A DNA stretch of 64,000 nucleotides from Verrucomicrobiaceae bacterium (GTDB lineage: Bacteria > Verrucomicrobiota > Verrucomicrobiia > Verrucomicrobiales > Verrucomicrobiaceae). A model generated the notes under the pieces. It made no database searches, had not been told where the DNA came from, and saw only the letters and a program-made list of their open reading frames with translations. The stretch covers positions 62,001 to 126,000 of the forward strand of contig JACKQF010000007.1 of the NCBI GenBank assembly GCA_024232965.1, in the 5' to 3' direction. Made by a program: the position numbers and the translations under genes. Shown one piece after another: positions 28,964 to 37,350 of the stretch. How positions within the stretch are numbered: the stretch's first letter is position 1; every line of letters starts with the position of its first letter.

Positions 28964-28985
28964 CAAAATTACGCAGACGATGGGG

Positions 28986-30299
28986 TCAGGAATTGTAGGC
29001 GCTTTCGCCGTGTTCCGCCAGATCCAGGCCTTCGCGTTCCTGAGGTTCATTCACACGCAGGCCGATCGTTTTACTGATCAACACCAGCAGCGCGATGCTA
29101 ACGACGCCAGACAGAATGATGGTGTAAAGTGCCGCGAGAGACTGCGTCACCAATTGTTCACCGATGCTGAAATCGGCCAATCCACCTGCGAAACCCTTGG
29201 TTCCAAAAACAGCCAACAAAATCGTGCCAACAAAGCCGCCGACCCCATGCACGCCAAAGACGTCCAGCGAGTCGTCGTATTGAAACTTCTGTTTCAATTT
29301 CGCGCAGGCGGCCCAGCAGAGCATGGCGGAAGTGGCACCGATGGCCAGCGCTCCCACCGGTCCGACGACGCCAGATGCTGGCGTGATGGCGGCCAGACCG
29401 GCGATGGAGCCCGTGGCAATCCCCAGTACGCTGGGTTTGCCATTTTTGACCCATTCGATACCCATCCACACCACAGATGCCGTGCAGGCAGAGAGGTGGG
29501 TGACGGTCAGCGTCATCGCCGCTGCACCGTTTGCGTGCAATTGGCTGCCACCGTTAAAACCGAACCAGCCAACCCAAAGCATTGCAGCACCAGTGATCGT
29601 CAGCACAAGGTTGTGGGGCACGAATGGCGTGTGTGGGAAACCCTTGCGAGGACCGACCATGATACAGGCTACGAGTGCAGCGACGCCTGCCGTGATGTGA
29701 ACCACGATCCCGCCTGCGAGATCCTGCACACCGGTCAGACCGAGGAAGGCCCCCGCCTTATGCCAGACGCCGTAGCAGCAAGGTGCGTAGACCAGTAGAC
29801 TCCACAGGACGCTAAAGACCATGATGGCGCTGAACTTCATGCGCTCCGCAAAAGCTCCAATAAACAGCCCTGGTGTGATGAGAAAGAACATCATCTGGTA
29901 GGAGAAGTGCAGGACCTTTGGGATCTGCGGGCAGTCGGGTCGCGTGGCATCCGCTGTCAGGCCATTCATGAAAAGCTCATTCAATCCGCCGATGAAGCCA
30001 TTGCCATCGGAGAAGCTCAGGGAATAGCCGCAGGCTAGCCAGACGAGGCTCATCACACAAGTGAGTGCAAAGCACTGCATGAAGATAGATAGCACGTTGC
30101 GTGAGTTAACCAGCCCTGCATAAAACAGAGCCAGCCCCGGGATCATCATGAAGAGAACCAGGGCGGTAGAGACAAGCATCCAGGCTGTATCGCCTGCATC
30201 AATCGTGGAGGAGCCATCCGCTGCATGGGCGGACGATGTGGACAGCAACAAAAACGCCGGCAGCGCAAAGCGCCACCCGCGCAGCAAAGTGCGGATCAT
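28986..30299 (-). CDS. amtB: Ammonium transporter, AmtB/Amt family
   Basis: The start at 30299 gives 437 residues with a Sec signal (FALPAFLLLSTSSAHA) preceding about 11 membrane helices; a longer upstream frame is not needed. Family landmarks are visible: DTAWMLVSTALVLFMMIPGLA in helix 1, the first pore histidine in DLAGGIVVHITAG, and the second in DVFGVHGVGGFVG. The protein conducts ammonium/ammonia across the inner membrane for nitrogen assimilation. Most Amt operons include a PII protein (glnK); none is adjacent here. A sigma-54-like element lies at 30381-30395 and an intrinsic terminator follows, so this looks like a single-gene unit under nitrogen control. Confidence 0.95.
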   Translation of the reverse strand: MIRTLLRGWRFALPAFLLLSTSSAHAADGSSTIDAGDTAWMLVSTALVLFMMIPGLALFYAGLVNSRNVLSIFMQCFALTCVMSLVWLACGYSLSFSDGNGFIGGLNELFMNGLTADATRPDCPQIPKVLHFSYQMMFFLITPGLFIGAFAERMKFSAIMVFSVLWSLLVYAPCCYGVWHKAGAFLGLTGVQDLAGGIVVHITAGVAALVACIMVGPRKGFPHTPFVPHNLVLTITGAAMLWVGWFGFNGGSQLHANGAAAMTLTVTHLSACTASVVWMGIEWVKNGKPSVLGIATGSIAGLAAITPASGVVGPVGALAIGATSAMLCWAACAKLKQKFQYDDSLDVFGVHGVGGFVGTILLAVFGTKGFAGGLADFSIGEQLVTQSLAALYTIILSGVVSIALLVLISKTIGLRVNEPQEREGLDLAEHGESAYNS

Positions 30300-30380
30300 G
30301 GTTGGTTGGTGTGTGAGTTGTAGGTTGGTTGATGGGCAGCCTGGGAAGTGGTTGGACCCAGAAAGCTCGCCATTTTGCAA

Positions 30381-30395
30381 GCAGAATTGATGCCA
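30381..30395 (-). promoter_or_regulatory. Candidate sigma-54 (-24/-12) promoter of amtB
   Basis: On the minus strand TGGCATCAATTCTGC has GG and GC separated by 10 bases, the spacing required by RpoN. The consensus TGGCAC-N5-TTGC is matched at the key GG, CA and GC bases. The predicted transcript start is about 70 bases before the amtB ATG. Nitrogen-assimilation genes are classic sigma-54 targets. Confidence 0.45.
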
Positions 30396-30468
30396 GTCTA
30401 GCGTAAAAATTGGCACCAGGACGCCCCGTTCCTAGACACCCGACAGCGGGTTGCTTTTAGCTTGGGCC

Positions 30469-31047
30469 TCAGCTCTTGCGGGCCACGTACACAAAGGCCG
30501 GGGGCATATTCCCCCAGACAACTCGGGTGGTCTCCACCCCCGGGAGGCGGTCATGCAGGAGCGCACGAAAGCGCCGGCCAGCCGGCAATTGATGCAGGCC
30601 CCAATACGCAAACGTCGCGAACCGTCCCCCGGGCGCTAGGCGCGGCAGGACGTGGTCCAGGATCGCCTCCTGCAGACTCTCTGGAAAAGCTGTCCAGGGC
30701 AACCCGCTGATGATCACATCGATCGCTGCGTCCTCGCCCAGGACGGAGTCGAATCCAAATTCCTGCGCTGCACCCTGCTCGAACTGCATTTGTGGAAAGC
30801 GCTGCCGCAATTTGTAAACGAACGGCTCGCTGAGCTCGATACCCAAATACCGCGCCGCAGCGGGCATCACGTCGGCGATCCCCTGCGTCAGCGCACCCGT
30901 GCCCGGACCCAGTTCCAGCACTCTTTCCGCGCGCCACACCTCAGCAGATTCCATCATGCGCGCTGCCAAAGCGGGGGATGAGGGCGCAATGGCCCCCACC
31001 GTCTTCCAGTTACGGAAAAACTCGCTGAGAAAGGTCAGGGCGGACAT
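30469..31047 (-). CDS. SAM-dependent methyltransferase, phospholipid N-methyltransferase-like
   Basis: This 192-residue class I methyltransferase begins with FLSEFFRNWKTVGAIAPSS, the N-terminal block of the PmtA/COG3963 group, which methylates phosphatidylethanolamine or acts on related lipids. Motif I is LELGPGTGALTQG (residues about 43-56). A SGLPWTAFP segment sits where the group has its SGLPW motif. No signal or membrane span is seen, so it is a cytoplasmic or membrane-peripheral enzyme. A single gene with no clear partner; the lipid substrate is inferred from family resemblance, and an rRNA-dimethylase-like function is the main alternative. Confidence 0.7.
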   Translation of the reverse strand: MSALTFLSEFFRNWKTVGAIAPSSPALAARMMESAEVWRAERVLELGPGTGALTQGIADVMPAAARYLGIELSEPFVYKLRQRFPQMQFEQGAAQEFGFDSVLGEDAAIDVIISGLPWTAFPESLQEAILDHVLPRLAPGGRFATFAYWGLHQLPAGRRFRALLHDRLPGVETTRVVWGNMPPAFVYVARKS

Positions 31048-31184
31048 TAGGCGCGGACTATGCTATGGAATCAGGACAGCGAAATCAAAAAAACACGGGA
31101 TCTACTCCCGGATTTGATCGTGTCAAAGTGTCCACTCATCGAACATTGCGAAGTTCTTTCTGTCCAATACGTTTAACCAAAGTC

Positions 31185-31409
31185 ATGTCACGCCCTATTG
31201 CCATCATTACCACCGGTCTGGCTCTCGTGTTCCTGCCTTCTTGCGGCTCCACGACGTACAAGATTACGCTCAAGGACGGACGGGAGTTCCTCGCTGAAGG
31301 GGAGCCTGAGTATCAGGCCAAAACCGGTTACTACCGCTACCGCACCTTCCAAGACCGCGATGCATTGCTTCGCGCGGATGAAGTGCTGCTGATCGAAGAG
31401 GGCGACTGA
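31185..31409 (+). CDS. Small YgdI/YgdR-like lipoprotein
   Basis: This 74-residue protein starts at 31185. It has a short signal (IAIITTGLALVFLPSC) with a lipobox-like cysteine at residue 20, although Pro at -2 is unusual. The rest contains YKITLKDGREF and YYRYRTFQDRDALLRADEV. This is the small SH3-like fold pattern of the YgdI/YgdR (DUF903) lipoproteins: a short strand, DGR, then a segment ending with a conserved I/V-x-x-I-x-E. Its function is unknown. The stop codon shares one base with the ATG of maf (TGATG), so the two are translationally coupled. Confidence 0.7.
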   Translation: MSRPIAIITTGLALVFLPSCGSTTYKITLKDGREFLAEGEPEYQAKTGYYRYRTFQDRDALLRADEVLLIEEGD

Positions 31410-32014
31410 TGGCCGCCGCTATTTCCGCGAAAACTCTCGTGCTAGCATCCCAGTCTCCCCGTCGGGTTGAGCTGTTGCGGGATGCTGGTTTTTCTTTCGA
31501 TATCCAGGTCCCAGACGTCGAAGAGGCGCATGATGCAGCCCTGAGCCCGGCCGAACTGACGCTGGAAAACGCCCGCCGTAAGGCACTGCGCGTCGCGATC
31601 GACAATCCGGGCGCCATCGTGGTAGGCGCGGATACCCTGGTCTATGTGGATGGTGAGCCACTCGCAAAACCTGCCGATATGGAAGAGGCGCGCGCCATGT
31701 TGCGTCGCCTCTCCGGGCGCTGGCATGAGGTCTGCACCGGGGTGGTTTTAGCCCAGGCGCCTGATGTCATTTTGGCGGATATCCCCGTCATCACCCGTGT
31801 TCATTTCAAGCCCCTGGATGAAGACGCGATCACAGCCTATCACCAGCGCTGCAATCCCCTCGACAAGGCTGGCGGCTACGGCATCCAGGATGCGCCAGAC
31901 ATCATTCTGCATGAGATCGATGGCTCCTGGTCCAACGTTGTGGGGCTGCCGGTGGAGCGCGTCATCGAGGCCCTTATCGCTCACGGCATCGCGCCGCTCG
32001 CCAACTCCGCGTAG
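31409..32014 (+). CDS. maf: Maf-family nucleoside triphosphate pyrophosphatase
   Basis: This 201-residue cytoplasmic enzyme hydrolyses non-canonical or modified NTPs (dTTP/UTP or m7GTP type) to NMP plus pyrophosphate. Visible motifs are LASQSPRRVELL at the N-terminus, GADTLVYVDG with the catalytic Asp, KPAD with the conserved Lys, and SWSNVVGLPVE near the C-terminus. The length is normal for the family. It starts on the last base of the lipoprotein stop codon. Its 3' end overlaps the convergent desulfurase gene by 34 bases. Confidence 0.93.
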   Translation: MAAAISAKTLVLASQSPRRVELLRDAGFSFDIQVPDVEEAHDAALSPAELTLENARRKALRVAIDNPGAIVVGADTLVYVDGEPLAKPADMEEARAMLRRLSGRWHEVCTGVVLAQAPDVILADIPVITRVHFKPLDEDAITAYHQRCNPLDKAGGYGIQDAPDIILHEIDGSWSNVVGLPVERVIEALIAHGIAPLANSA

Positions 32015-33138
32015 GTCTCTGCAAAGGCCGCAGCCAATGCCGCCCAGGCCTCAGCAGTCGTGTCCCATCCTGCGCTGACTCGCACCACGCGTCGGAGTTC
32101 GTCCGGCGATGCCCCCAGCGCGGAAACGATCACCGAAGATCCCTCCCGGCCCGACGAACATGCTGAACCAGTGGAAATCGAAAAGCCACGCCTCGAAAGT
32201 CGGGTGAGCCACTTCAAGTTCGAGTGCGCAGGCATTGCCATCAGGCTGGTATTCCACAGGCGATCTGCTCCTGCACTGATGACTTTGAGGCCAGGAAAAA
32301 TGCCTCGCATCGTTTCCTCAAATTGGTCGCGCAGCTGTGCCTGAATGCCAGCCGCAGCAGGGGCTTCTTCGGTTGCTTCTTCCAGAGCGCAAACCATGGC
32401 CTCAATACCAGGGTAGTTCTCCGTGCCAGCGCGCTGCCCGTTTTCCTGTGGACCACCGTGCAGCAGTGTCAGCTTCTCATCTGGATCTGACATGATGAGG
32501 AAACCGGTGCCCTTGGGGCCGCCAAACTTGTGGCCACTACCCGTTACATAATCGCAGGCAGCCAGCCCCTCAGACGGCAGTTTACCGATCCATTGGGTGG
32601 CGTCCGTGTGGAAGGGAACCCCGTGCTGCTTGCATAGGCTCGCAGTCTTTGCCCAGGGCTGTAGAACACCGCTCTCGTTGCTGGCGCTGATCACGGAGAC
32701 GATGCCCACGTCGCCAGCGGCAAGTTGCCTCTCAAACCCTGAGATATCCAGCACTCCATCGCCATCCACTGGCAGTTCACTCAATCGGTTCGCACCCCAC
32801 GCCTTCCGTGCGGGTTCGCGAACGCTGGGGTGCTCGATGCTAGAGACGAGCGCCCGCCGATTCGCATTCGCCGTGCGTCGTGCGAGGGCTGCGTGCAGCA
32901 TGTTGTTTGCCTCCGTCGCCCCCGAGGTAAAGACGATGCGCTCAGCTTCGCAGCCCAAAAGATCCGCCAATCGTTCGCGGGCAGCGTCCAGCCTCTGCGC
33001 GGTCATGCCCGCGTCATGGTAGAGGCTCGAAGCGTTCTGCCAGTGGTTGGAGGATGCGCTCAGCCAGGCATCGCGCGCGACATCGCGCAACGGAGTCGTG
33101 GCGTTCCAGTCAAAGTAACCCTGAGTGCCTTTGATCAT
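31981..33138 (-). CDS. Cysteine desulfurase (NifS/IscS family)
   Basis: The start at 33138 gives 385 residues beginning MIKGTQGYFDWNATTPL, the normal family N-terminus. The enzyme removes sulfur from L-cysteine as a persulfide, using PLP. The PLP-lysine is K204 in SGHKFGGPKG; HTDATQ around residue 177 is the cofactor-contacting block; the persulfide cysteine is C327 in STGSACSSG. It is one base downstream of a small membrane protein gene and in the same run as fdhD and lpxK. Because E. coli FdhD takes its sulfur from IscS, this enzyme is a good candidate for FdhD's donor. No iscU or iscA is adjacent. Confidence 0.92.
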   Translation of the reverse strand: MIKGTQGYFDWNATTPLRDVARDAWLSASSNHWQNASSLYHDAGMTAQRLDAARERLADLLGCEAERIVFTSGATEANNMLHAALARRTANANRRALVSSIEHPSVREPARKAWGANRLSELPVDGDGVLDISGFERQLAAGDVGIVSVISASNESGVLQPWAKTASLCKQHGVPFHTDATQWIGKLPSEGLAACDYVTGSGHKFGGPKGTGFLIMSDPDEKLTLLHGGPQENGQRAGTENYPGIEAMVCALEEATEEAPAAAGIQAQLRDQFEETMRGIFPGLKVISAGADRLWNTSLMAMPAHSNLKWLTRLSRRGFSISTGSACSSGREGSSVIVSALGASPDELRRVVRVSAGWDTTAEAWAALAAAFAETYAELASGAMP

Positions 33139-33139
33139 C

Positions 33140-33571
33140 TTAGGTACGCGGTTGGAATCTCCAGGCCAGCGGCGCGTGCAGAACCATGGCCATGATCGCC
33201 GCCACAAATAGCGCCGCGCAGATCGTGGGGTCCTCTCCGGTCATGCGCATGACTAGCCCCAGCACGGCGGCGGATTCGCTGAGGGCAAAGCAGACAATAT
33301 TTCCCGTCGCAAACCGTCCCGTTTGTTTCTCATCGTGCCAGGACGCGCGCCCATCGGTAAAGGGTGCCAGCATGAACATCCTGACCAAAAAACTAACCAT
33401 GATATTGATGCCGCCCACGACCATCAGTGGGACAGCCAGGCCACTACCTGCGGGCTTTTCCGCAGGCGTAGCGGCATCGGCGACAAAGACAAGGAGGATC
33501 GTGCTGGTCAGCAGTGCCATCCAAATCATGAACACGGTTTTGGCAATCGGTGGTGGTGGGCGTGCTTCCAT
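33140..33571 (-). CDS. Small integral membrane protein of unknown function
   Basis: This 143-residue protein has about four hydrophobic spans: residues about 10-33, 46-67, 91-109 and 115-133. A charged loop (DGRASWHDEKQTGRF) lies between spans 2 and 3. I recognise no family. It ends one base before the cysteine desulfurase start and begins 19 bases after fdhD, so it is in the same transcription unit. A membrane partner for formate dehydrogenase maturation would be speculation. Confidence 0.7.
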   Translation of the reverse strand: MEARPPPPIAKTVFMIWMALLTSTILLVFVADAATPAEKPAGSGLAVPLMVVGGINIMVSFLVRMFMLAPFTDGRASWHDEKQTGRFATGNIVCFALSESAAVLGLVMRMTGEDPTICAALFVAAIMAMVLHAPLAWRFQPRT

Positions 33572-33590
33572 GGCGGGGGCGAGATTTGGG

Positions 33591-34412
33591 CTAGGTGAGA
33601 CGAACGCGTTGCGGATGGGTGTAGAGATTCATGGACTGGCCGCGCATGAAGCCCGCCAACGTCTGGCCGCCTTCGTCGGCGAATTGTACTGCCAGACTGC
33701 TGGGGGCAGAGATCGCTGCGATCAGTGGGATGCCGCCCGCCAGCGCCTTTTGCATGATCTCAAAAGAAACCCGCCCGCTGACCATCAGCACGTGGCGGTT
33801 CAGTGGTAGCAGATCTTCCTGGAGCGCCCATCCAAGCACCTTATCCAGCGCATTGTGGCGGCCGACGTCCTCGCGCAGCACAAGGAGGTTGCCCTCCAGA
33901 TCAAACAGCGCGCTGGCATGCAGCCCACCGGTTTTTGAAAACGTCGCCTGCGCCGCACGTAGCTTGTCCGGGAGGCTGGCCAGCACTGCGGCATCGATCT
34001 GCCAGTCTGCAGTGACAGGTGGGAACTGCTGGAAGACGGACTCGATGCTGGACTTCCCACAGATACCGCAACTGGAGGCGCTGAAGACGTGGCGCGTCAA
34101 GGATTCCCACTGCACCACCGCGCCGCCCAGCAGCACATCCACCACGTTGCCGCGGGCATCCTCGGTAGTGTTTGGGCATTGCGTTATCTCAAGGATGTCA
34201 CGGCGCTTTTGCACCACGCCTTCAGTGATCAAAAATCCCGCCACCAGTTCCTCATCATTCCCAGGTGTGCGCATCACGACGGCGACCGCGCGACCTTCCA
34301 CGCGAATCTCCAGCGGTTCTTCCCGTGCGACGTCGTCCTGCACGGTGACCGCTGTGCCTTCATCGAGTCGCAGGCGCTGGAGGGTGAGGGGGCTGATCGT
34401 TGGGTCCGACAT
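33591..34412 (-). CDS. fdhD: FdhD, formate dehydrogenase sulfurtransferase
   Basis: This 273-residue cytoplasmic protein passes sulfur from a cysteine desulfurase to the molybdenum cofactor of formate dehydrogenase. It shows the C-x-x-C loop (C115-G-I-C118 in SSCGICGKSS), the preceding RVEGRAVAVVMRTPGNDEELVAGFL block, TGGLHASALF and VGRHNALDK, and MVSGRVSFEIMQKA near the C-terminus. The length matches the E. coli protein. It starts 8 bases after lpxK ends and leads into the membrane protein and desulfurase genes. No formate dehydrogenase gene lies in the window. Confidence 0.95.
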   Translation of the reverse strand: MSDPTISPLTLQRLRLDEGTAVTVQDDVAREEPLEIRVEGRAVAVVMRTPGNDEELVAGFLITEGVVQKRRDILEITQCPNTTEDARGNVVDVLLGGAVVQWESLTRHVFSASSCGICGKSSIESVFQQFPPVTADWQIDAAVLASLPDKLRAAQATFSKTGGLHASALFDLEGNLLVLREDVGRHNALDKVLGWALQEDLLPLNRHVLMVSGRVSFEIMQKALAGGIPLIAAISAPSSLAVQFADEGGQTLAGFMRGQSMNLYTHPQRVRLT

Positions 34413-34420
34413 GACTGGCT

Positions 34421-35653
34421 CTAAGGGGTGACGACCGCTCGTTCCTTCTCCTTCACTACACCTTCGACGTAGCGGGGCTCGGCGATGAGGTTGACCATCT
34501 TTTCAAAGTGTTCGCGACCGCGCACGATCTCGATTTCCACACGCATGAAGCAGATAGGGATGTCTGTTTTTGGCATCTCAGGCAGGCGCACGAAATCCTT
34601 CTCGGTAGTCACAATGTAGTGCAGATCGCGGCGCAGGCAGCGATCAACGAATTGCACGATCTCGCGCTCCGAGAAGCGATGGTGATCGGCAAAGCGTTGG
34701 CTGGCCTCCACCTTGGCCCCGAGTTTGCGCAGGCCGTTTTCAAAGCTCTCTGGCACCGCGATGCCCGAGAATGCGCCCACATACTTGCCGCGTAGTTCCT
34801 CCAGTGGGATGCGTTCCCGGGTGTGGATGTCCTCCAGGTACAGTGGCTTGTGGCGGCACTCGATGATGTCAGCGACGCGGTTGTGACGGCGGATTTGCTC
34901 GATGACGGCGTCGTTGTCTCCATCGGATTTTGTCAAAAAGATGAAGCTGGCACGACGCAGGTTTTCAGGTGGCTCGCGCAATGTCCCGCGCGGCAACATG
35001 AAGCCTGTGCCAAAAGGCGCGGTCCGGTCCACCAGAACCACATCATGGCGGCGCTTCAGCTTGATGTATTGCAGGCCATCGTCCAGCACCAGCACGTCTG
35101 CGCCGAAGTGCTTCACCGCATACGCGCCCGCCTTGACGCGGTCCTTATCCACTACCACGGGCACGCCAGGGCAGTTGGTTGCTAGCATCCAGGGCTCGTC
35201 ACCAGCGACATGGGAATCGAGCAGAATGTCATCGCCATCGGAGACAACGCGTGGTGGCAGCGGAACCGGCTTTTTTGCCAAACCCAGCTTCGCGCCGATG
35301 CGCCGCAGCAGCGGGATTTTCGCCTGGCGCTTGCTCTTGTAGCCTCGGCTCAGGATCGCGACACGGCGACCTTTTTCCCGCAAAGCCTTGGCCAGCAGTT
35401 CCACAACAGGCGTCTTGCCTGTGCCACCGACGGTGAGGTTCCCAATGCTCACGACTGGCACGCCGAGCTGGTGATCGTGGATGTAGCGCTCGCGAAAGAG
35501 GTGCAATCGCAGCCTCACTGCCCCCAGATAGATCCAGGACAAGCCCCGGAAAACGGCCCGCAGACCCGTGGCACGCACTCCCCGCCGATTGTGGATGATC
35601 ACATCGATGATAAAGTTTTCCAGGTCTTCCAGGGTATCTTTCAAGGCCTCCAT
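34421..35653 (-). CDS. lpxK: Tetraacyldisaccharide 4'-kinase (lipid A biosynthesis)
   Basis: The product phosphorylates the 4' position of the tetraacyldisaccharide-1-phosphate precursor to lipid IVA at the inner membrane. The ATG at 35653 gives 410 residues; a TTG 27 bases upstream is possible. The P-loop is VSIGNLTVGGTGKTP (residues about 68-82). DVLVLDDGLQYIKLKRRHDVVLVD matches the conserved region after the Walker B site, and GAFSGIAVPESFE and FADHHRFSE match later family blocks. The extra 50 N-terminal residues carry the membrane-associating helices. It proves an LPS-type outer membrane. It heads the fdhD-desulfurase run and is divergent from the sulfatase. Confidence 0.93.
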   Translation of the reverse strand: MEALKDTLEDLENFIIDVIIHNRRGVRATGLRAVFRGLSWIYLGAVRLRLHLFRERYIHDHQLGVPVVSIGNLTVGGTGKTPVVELLAKALREKGRRVAILSRGYKSKRQAKIPLLRRIGAKLGLAKKPVPLPPRVVSDGDDILLDSHVAGDEPWMLATNCPGVPVVVDKDRVKAGAYAVKHFGADVLVLDDGLQYIKLKRRHDVVLVDRTAPFGTGFMLPRGTLREPPENLRRASFIFLTKSDGDNDAVIEQIRRHNRVADIIECRHKPLYLEDIHTRERIPLEELRGKYVGAFSGIAVPESFENGLRKLGAKVEASQRFADHHRFSEREIVQFVDRCLRRDLHYIVTTEKDFVRLPEMPKTDIPICFMRVEIEIVRGREHFEKMVNLIAEPRYVEGVVKEKERAVVTP

Positions 35654-35765
35654 CCCTAGCGCAAAGCCAGGCCTGACCAAAGCAGAAAAGCACTGTCGCC
35701 TCCAAATCTGGGTCGATCAGCTGCGCGGGAAAGTTTGGCGACTCTGCGACGTTCACCCACCTGCC

Positions 35766-37307
35766 ATGCAGCGCTTTTTCCTCGCCCTCGTCGCTTTGAT
35801 CACACTCGCCTCGGTCGCCCAGGCGGCTGAGGCAAAGCGTCCCAACATCCTTTTCATCTTTAGCGATGACCAGAACTTCAAGACCGTCTCCTGCTATCCG
35901 GACCATCTGCCGGGTGTAAATACGCCGAACATAGACGCGCTCGCCAAGACGGGCGTCCGCTTCTCCTACGCCTACATGGGCTCATGGTGCATGCCTTCGC
36001 GCGCTAGCTTGCTAACGGGGCATCATCCGCATGCCATTGAGTCCATGACAATGGAGGGCACCTACCCTGGCAGCAAATACGATCCCCAAGTCTGCAAATT
36101 TTGGCCCAAGGTCATGCGGGAGCAGGGTTACTTCACCGCGCAGATTGGCAAGTGGCATACCGGCACCGATTCTGGATGGGGCCGCGATTGGGATCGCCAG
36201 ATCGTCTGGAATCGCCCGCTGCATCCCGAGAATTCCGGTGCCTATTATGCGGACCAGATCATTACCGAGGACGGAGTCGAGCGGCAAGTGGACGGCTATT
36301 CCACCGACAATTATTCGCAATGGGCAGCGGAGTTCATCAGAGGCAAAAAGCGCGACCCTGAGAAGCCCTGGTATCTCTGGCTCTGCTACGGGGCCATCCA
36401 TGGACCCACCACACCTGCAGATCGCCACAAGGGCAAACACAAGAATGACGAGGTGATCGTTCCCGCAGATATCTTTGGACCGCGCCCAGGGAAACCCGAC
36501 TATTTGGACAAAACCCAAGCCTGGAGCAAAGGTCCCGATGGCCAACCAGTGGCGGCGAAGGGCGGCGAGGCCTTTGGCAAAGGCGGAGGCAAGGCCAAGA
36601 CCTTTGCGGATTTTGTCCACCAATCCAATGACTGTGTAGAGGCGCTGGATGAAGGTATTGGTGCGGTCATGGCGGCGCTCAAGGAGAGCGGTCAGCTTGA
36701 CAACACCCTGGTCATCTTCACCGCTGACCAAGGCTTTGGCATGGGCGAACATGGCTTCCGCATGAAGCTCGGACCTTGGGACGCGACTTATCGCTCGCCG
36801 ATGATTGTGTCCATGCCGACCCGCTTTCCGCAGGGCAAAGTTTGTGGCAAGCCCGTGCATGGCGTCGATATTGTCAGCACCATTCTTTCCACCGCTAAGA
36901 TCAAGGAACCCTGGGCGATGCACGGCCACGACCTGACACCTCTTTTGAAGGAGCCCGAAAGCGACGCTTGGCCGCACCTCTGCCTCTACGAACACACCGG
37001 ACGCAGCTATGGGAGCGAGGTCGGCACGATGCTCAAAGACGATCCAGACGGCGCAGTCCACAGCAACGTTCCCTGGTACTTCGCTGTGAACGATGGTCGC
37101 TGGAAATACATCCGCTATCTCAAAAAGGGCGAGACTGAGGAACTCTACGATCTCCAATCAGATCCCGAGGAATTGACCAACCTAGCCGACGACGCAGCGC
37201 AAAAGGAAAACCTGGAGCGTCTCCGCACAGCCGCCGTGGCCGAACTGCGCCGCACCGGTGCCAGCTACGTCGATGAACTCCCGCCTTCGAGGCAGATGGG
37301 GCGGTAG
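35766..37307 (+). CDS. Exported formylglycine-dependent sulfatase
   Basis: The start at 35766 gives 513 residues with a signal peptide (FLALVALITLASVAQA). RPNILFIFSDDQ supplies the first metal-binding Asp pair. C75 in SWCMPSRASLLTG fits the C-x-P-S-R motif whose Cys is converted to formylglycine. IGKWHTGTD and FTADQGFGMGEHG supply further active-site residues. The enzyme removes sulfate from an ester, probably of a polysaccharide or glycan in the periplasm. Such enzymes are abundant in planctomycetes and verrucomicrobia that eat sulfated polymers. The upstream in-frame extension lies antisense to lpxK and has no signal, so I reject it. No sulfatase-maturing enzyme is nearby. Confidence 0.92.
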   Translation: MQRFFLALVALITLASVAQAAEAKRPNILFIFSDDQNFKTVSCYPDHLPGVNTPNIDALAKTGVRFSYAYMGSWCMPSRASLLTGHHPHAIESMTMEGTYPGSKYDPQVCKFWPKVMREQGYFTAQIGKWHTGTDSGWGRDWDRQIVWNRPLHPENSGAYYADQIITEDGVERQVDGYSTDNYSQWAAEFIRGKKRDPEKPWYLWLCYGAIHGPTTPADRHKGKHKNDEVIVPADIFGPRPGKPDYLDKTQAWSKGPDGQPVAAKGGEAFGKGGGKAKTFADFVHQSNDCVEALDEGIGAVMAALKESGQLDNTLVIFTADQGFGMGEHGFRMKLGPWDATYRSPMIVSMPTRFPQGKVCGKPVHGVDIVSTILSTAKIKEPWAMHGHDLTPLLKEPESDAWPHLCLYEHTGRSYGSEVGTMLKDDPDGAVHSNVPWYFAVNDGRWKYIRYLKKGETEELYDLQSDPEELTNLADDAAQKENLERLRTAAVAELRRTGASYVDELPPSRQMGR

Positions 37308-37350
37308 CTTCTATTTACAAGCCCCAGATTTGCTGCTCAACTGGTGGTCC

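Noticed and set aside
35568..35765. Upstream in-frame extension of the sulfatase
   Set aside because: Antisense to lpxK and lacks a signal peptide; the ATG at 35766 starts a clear one.
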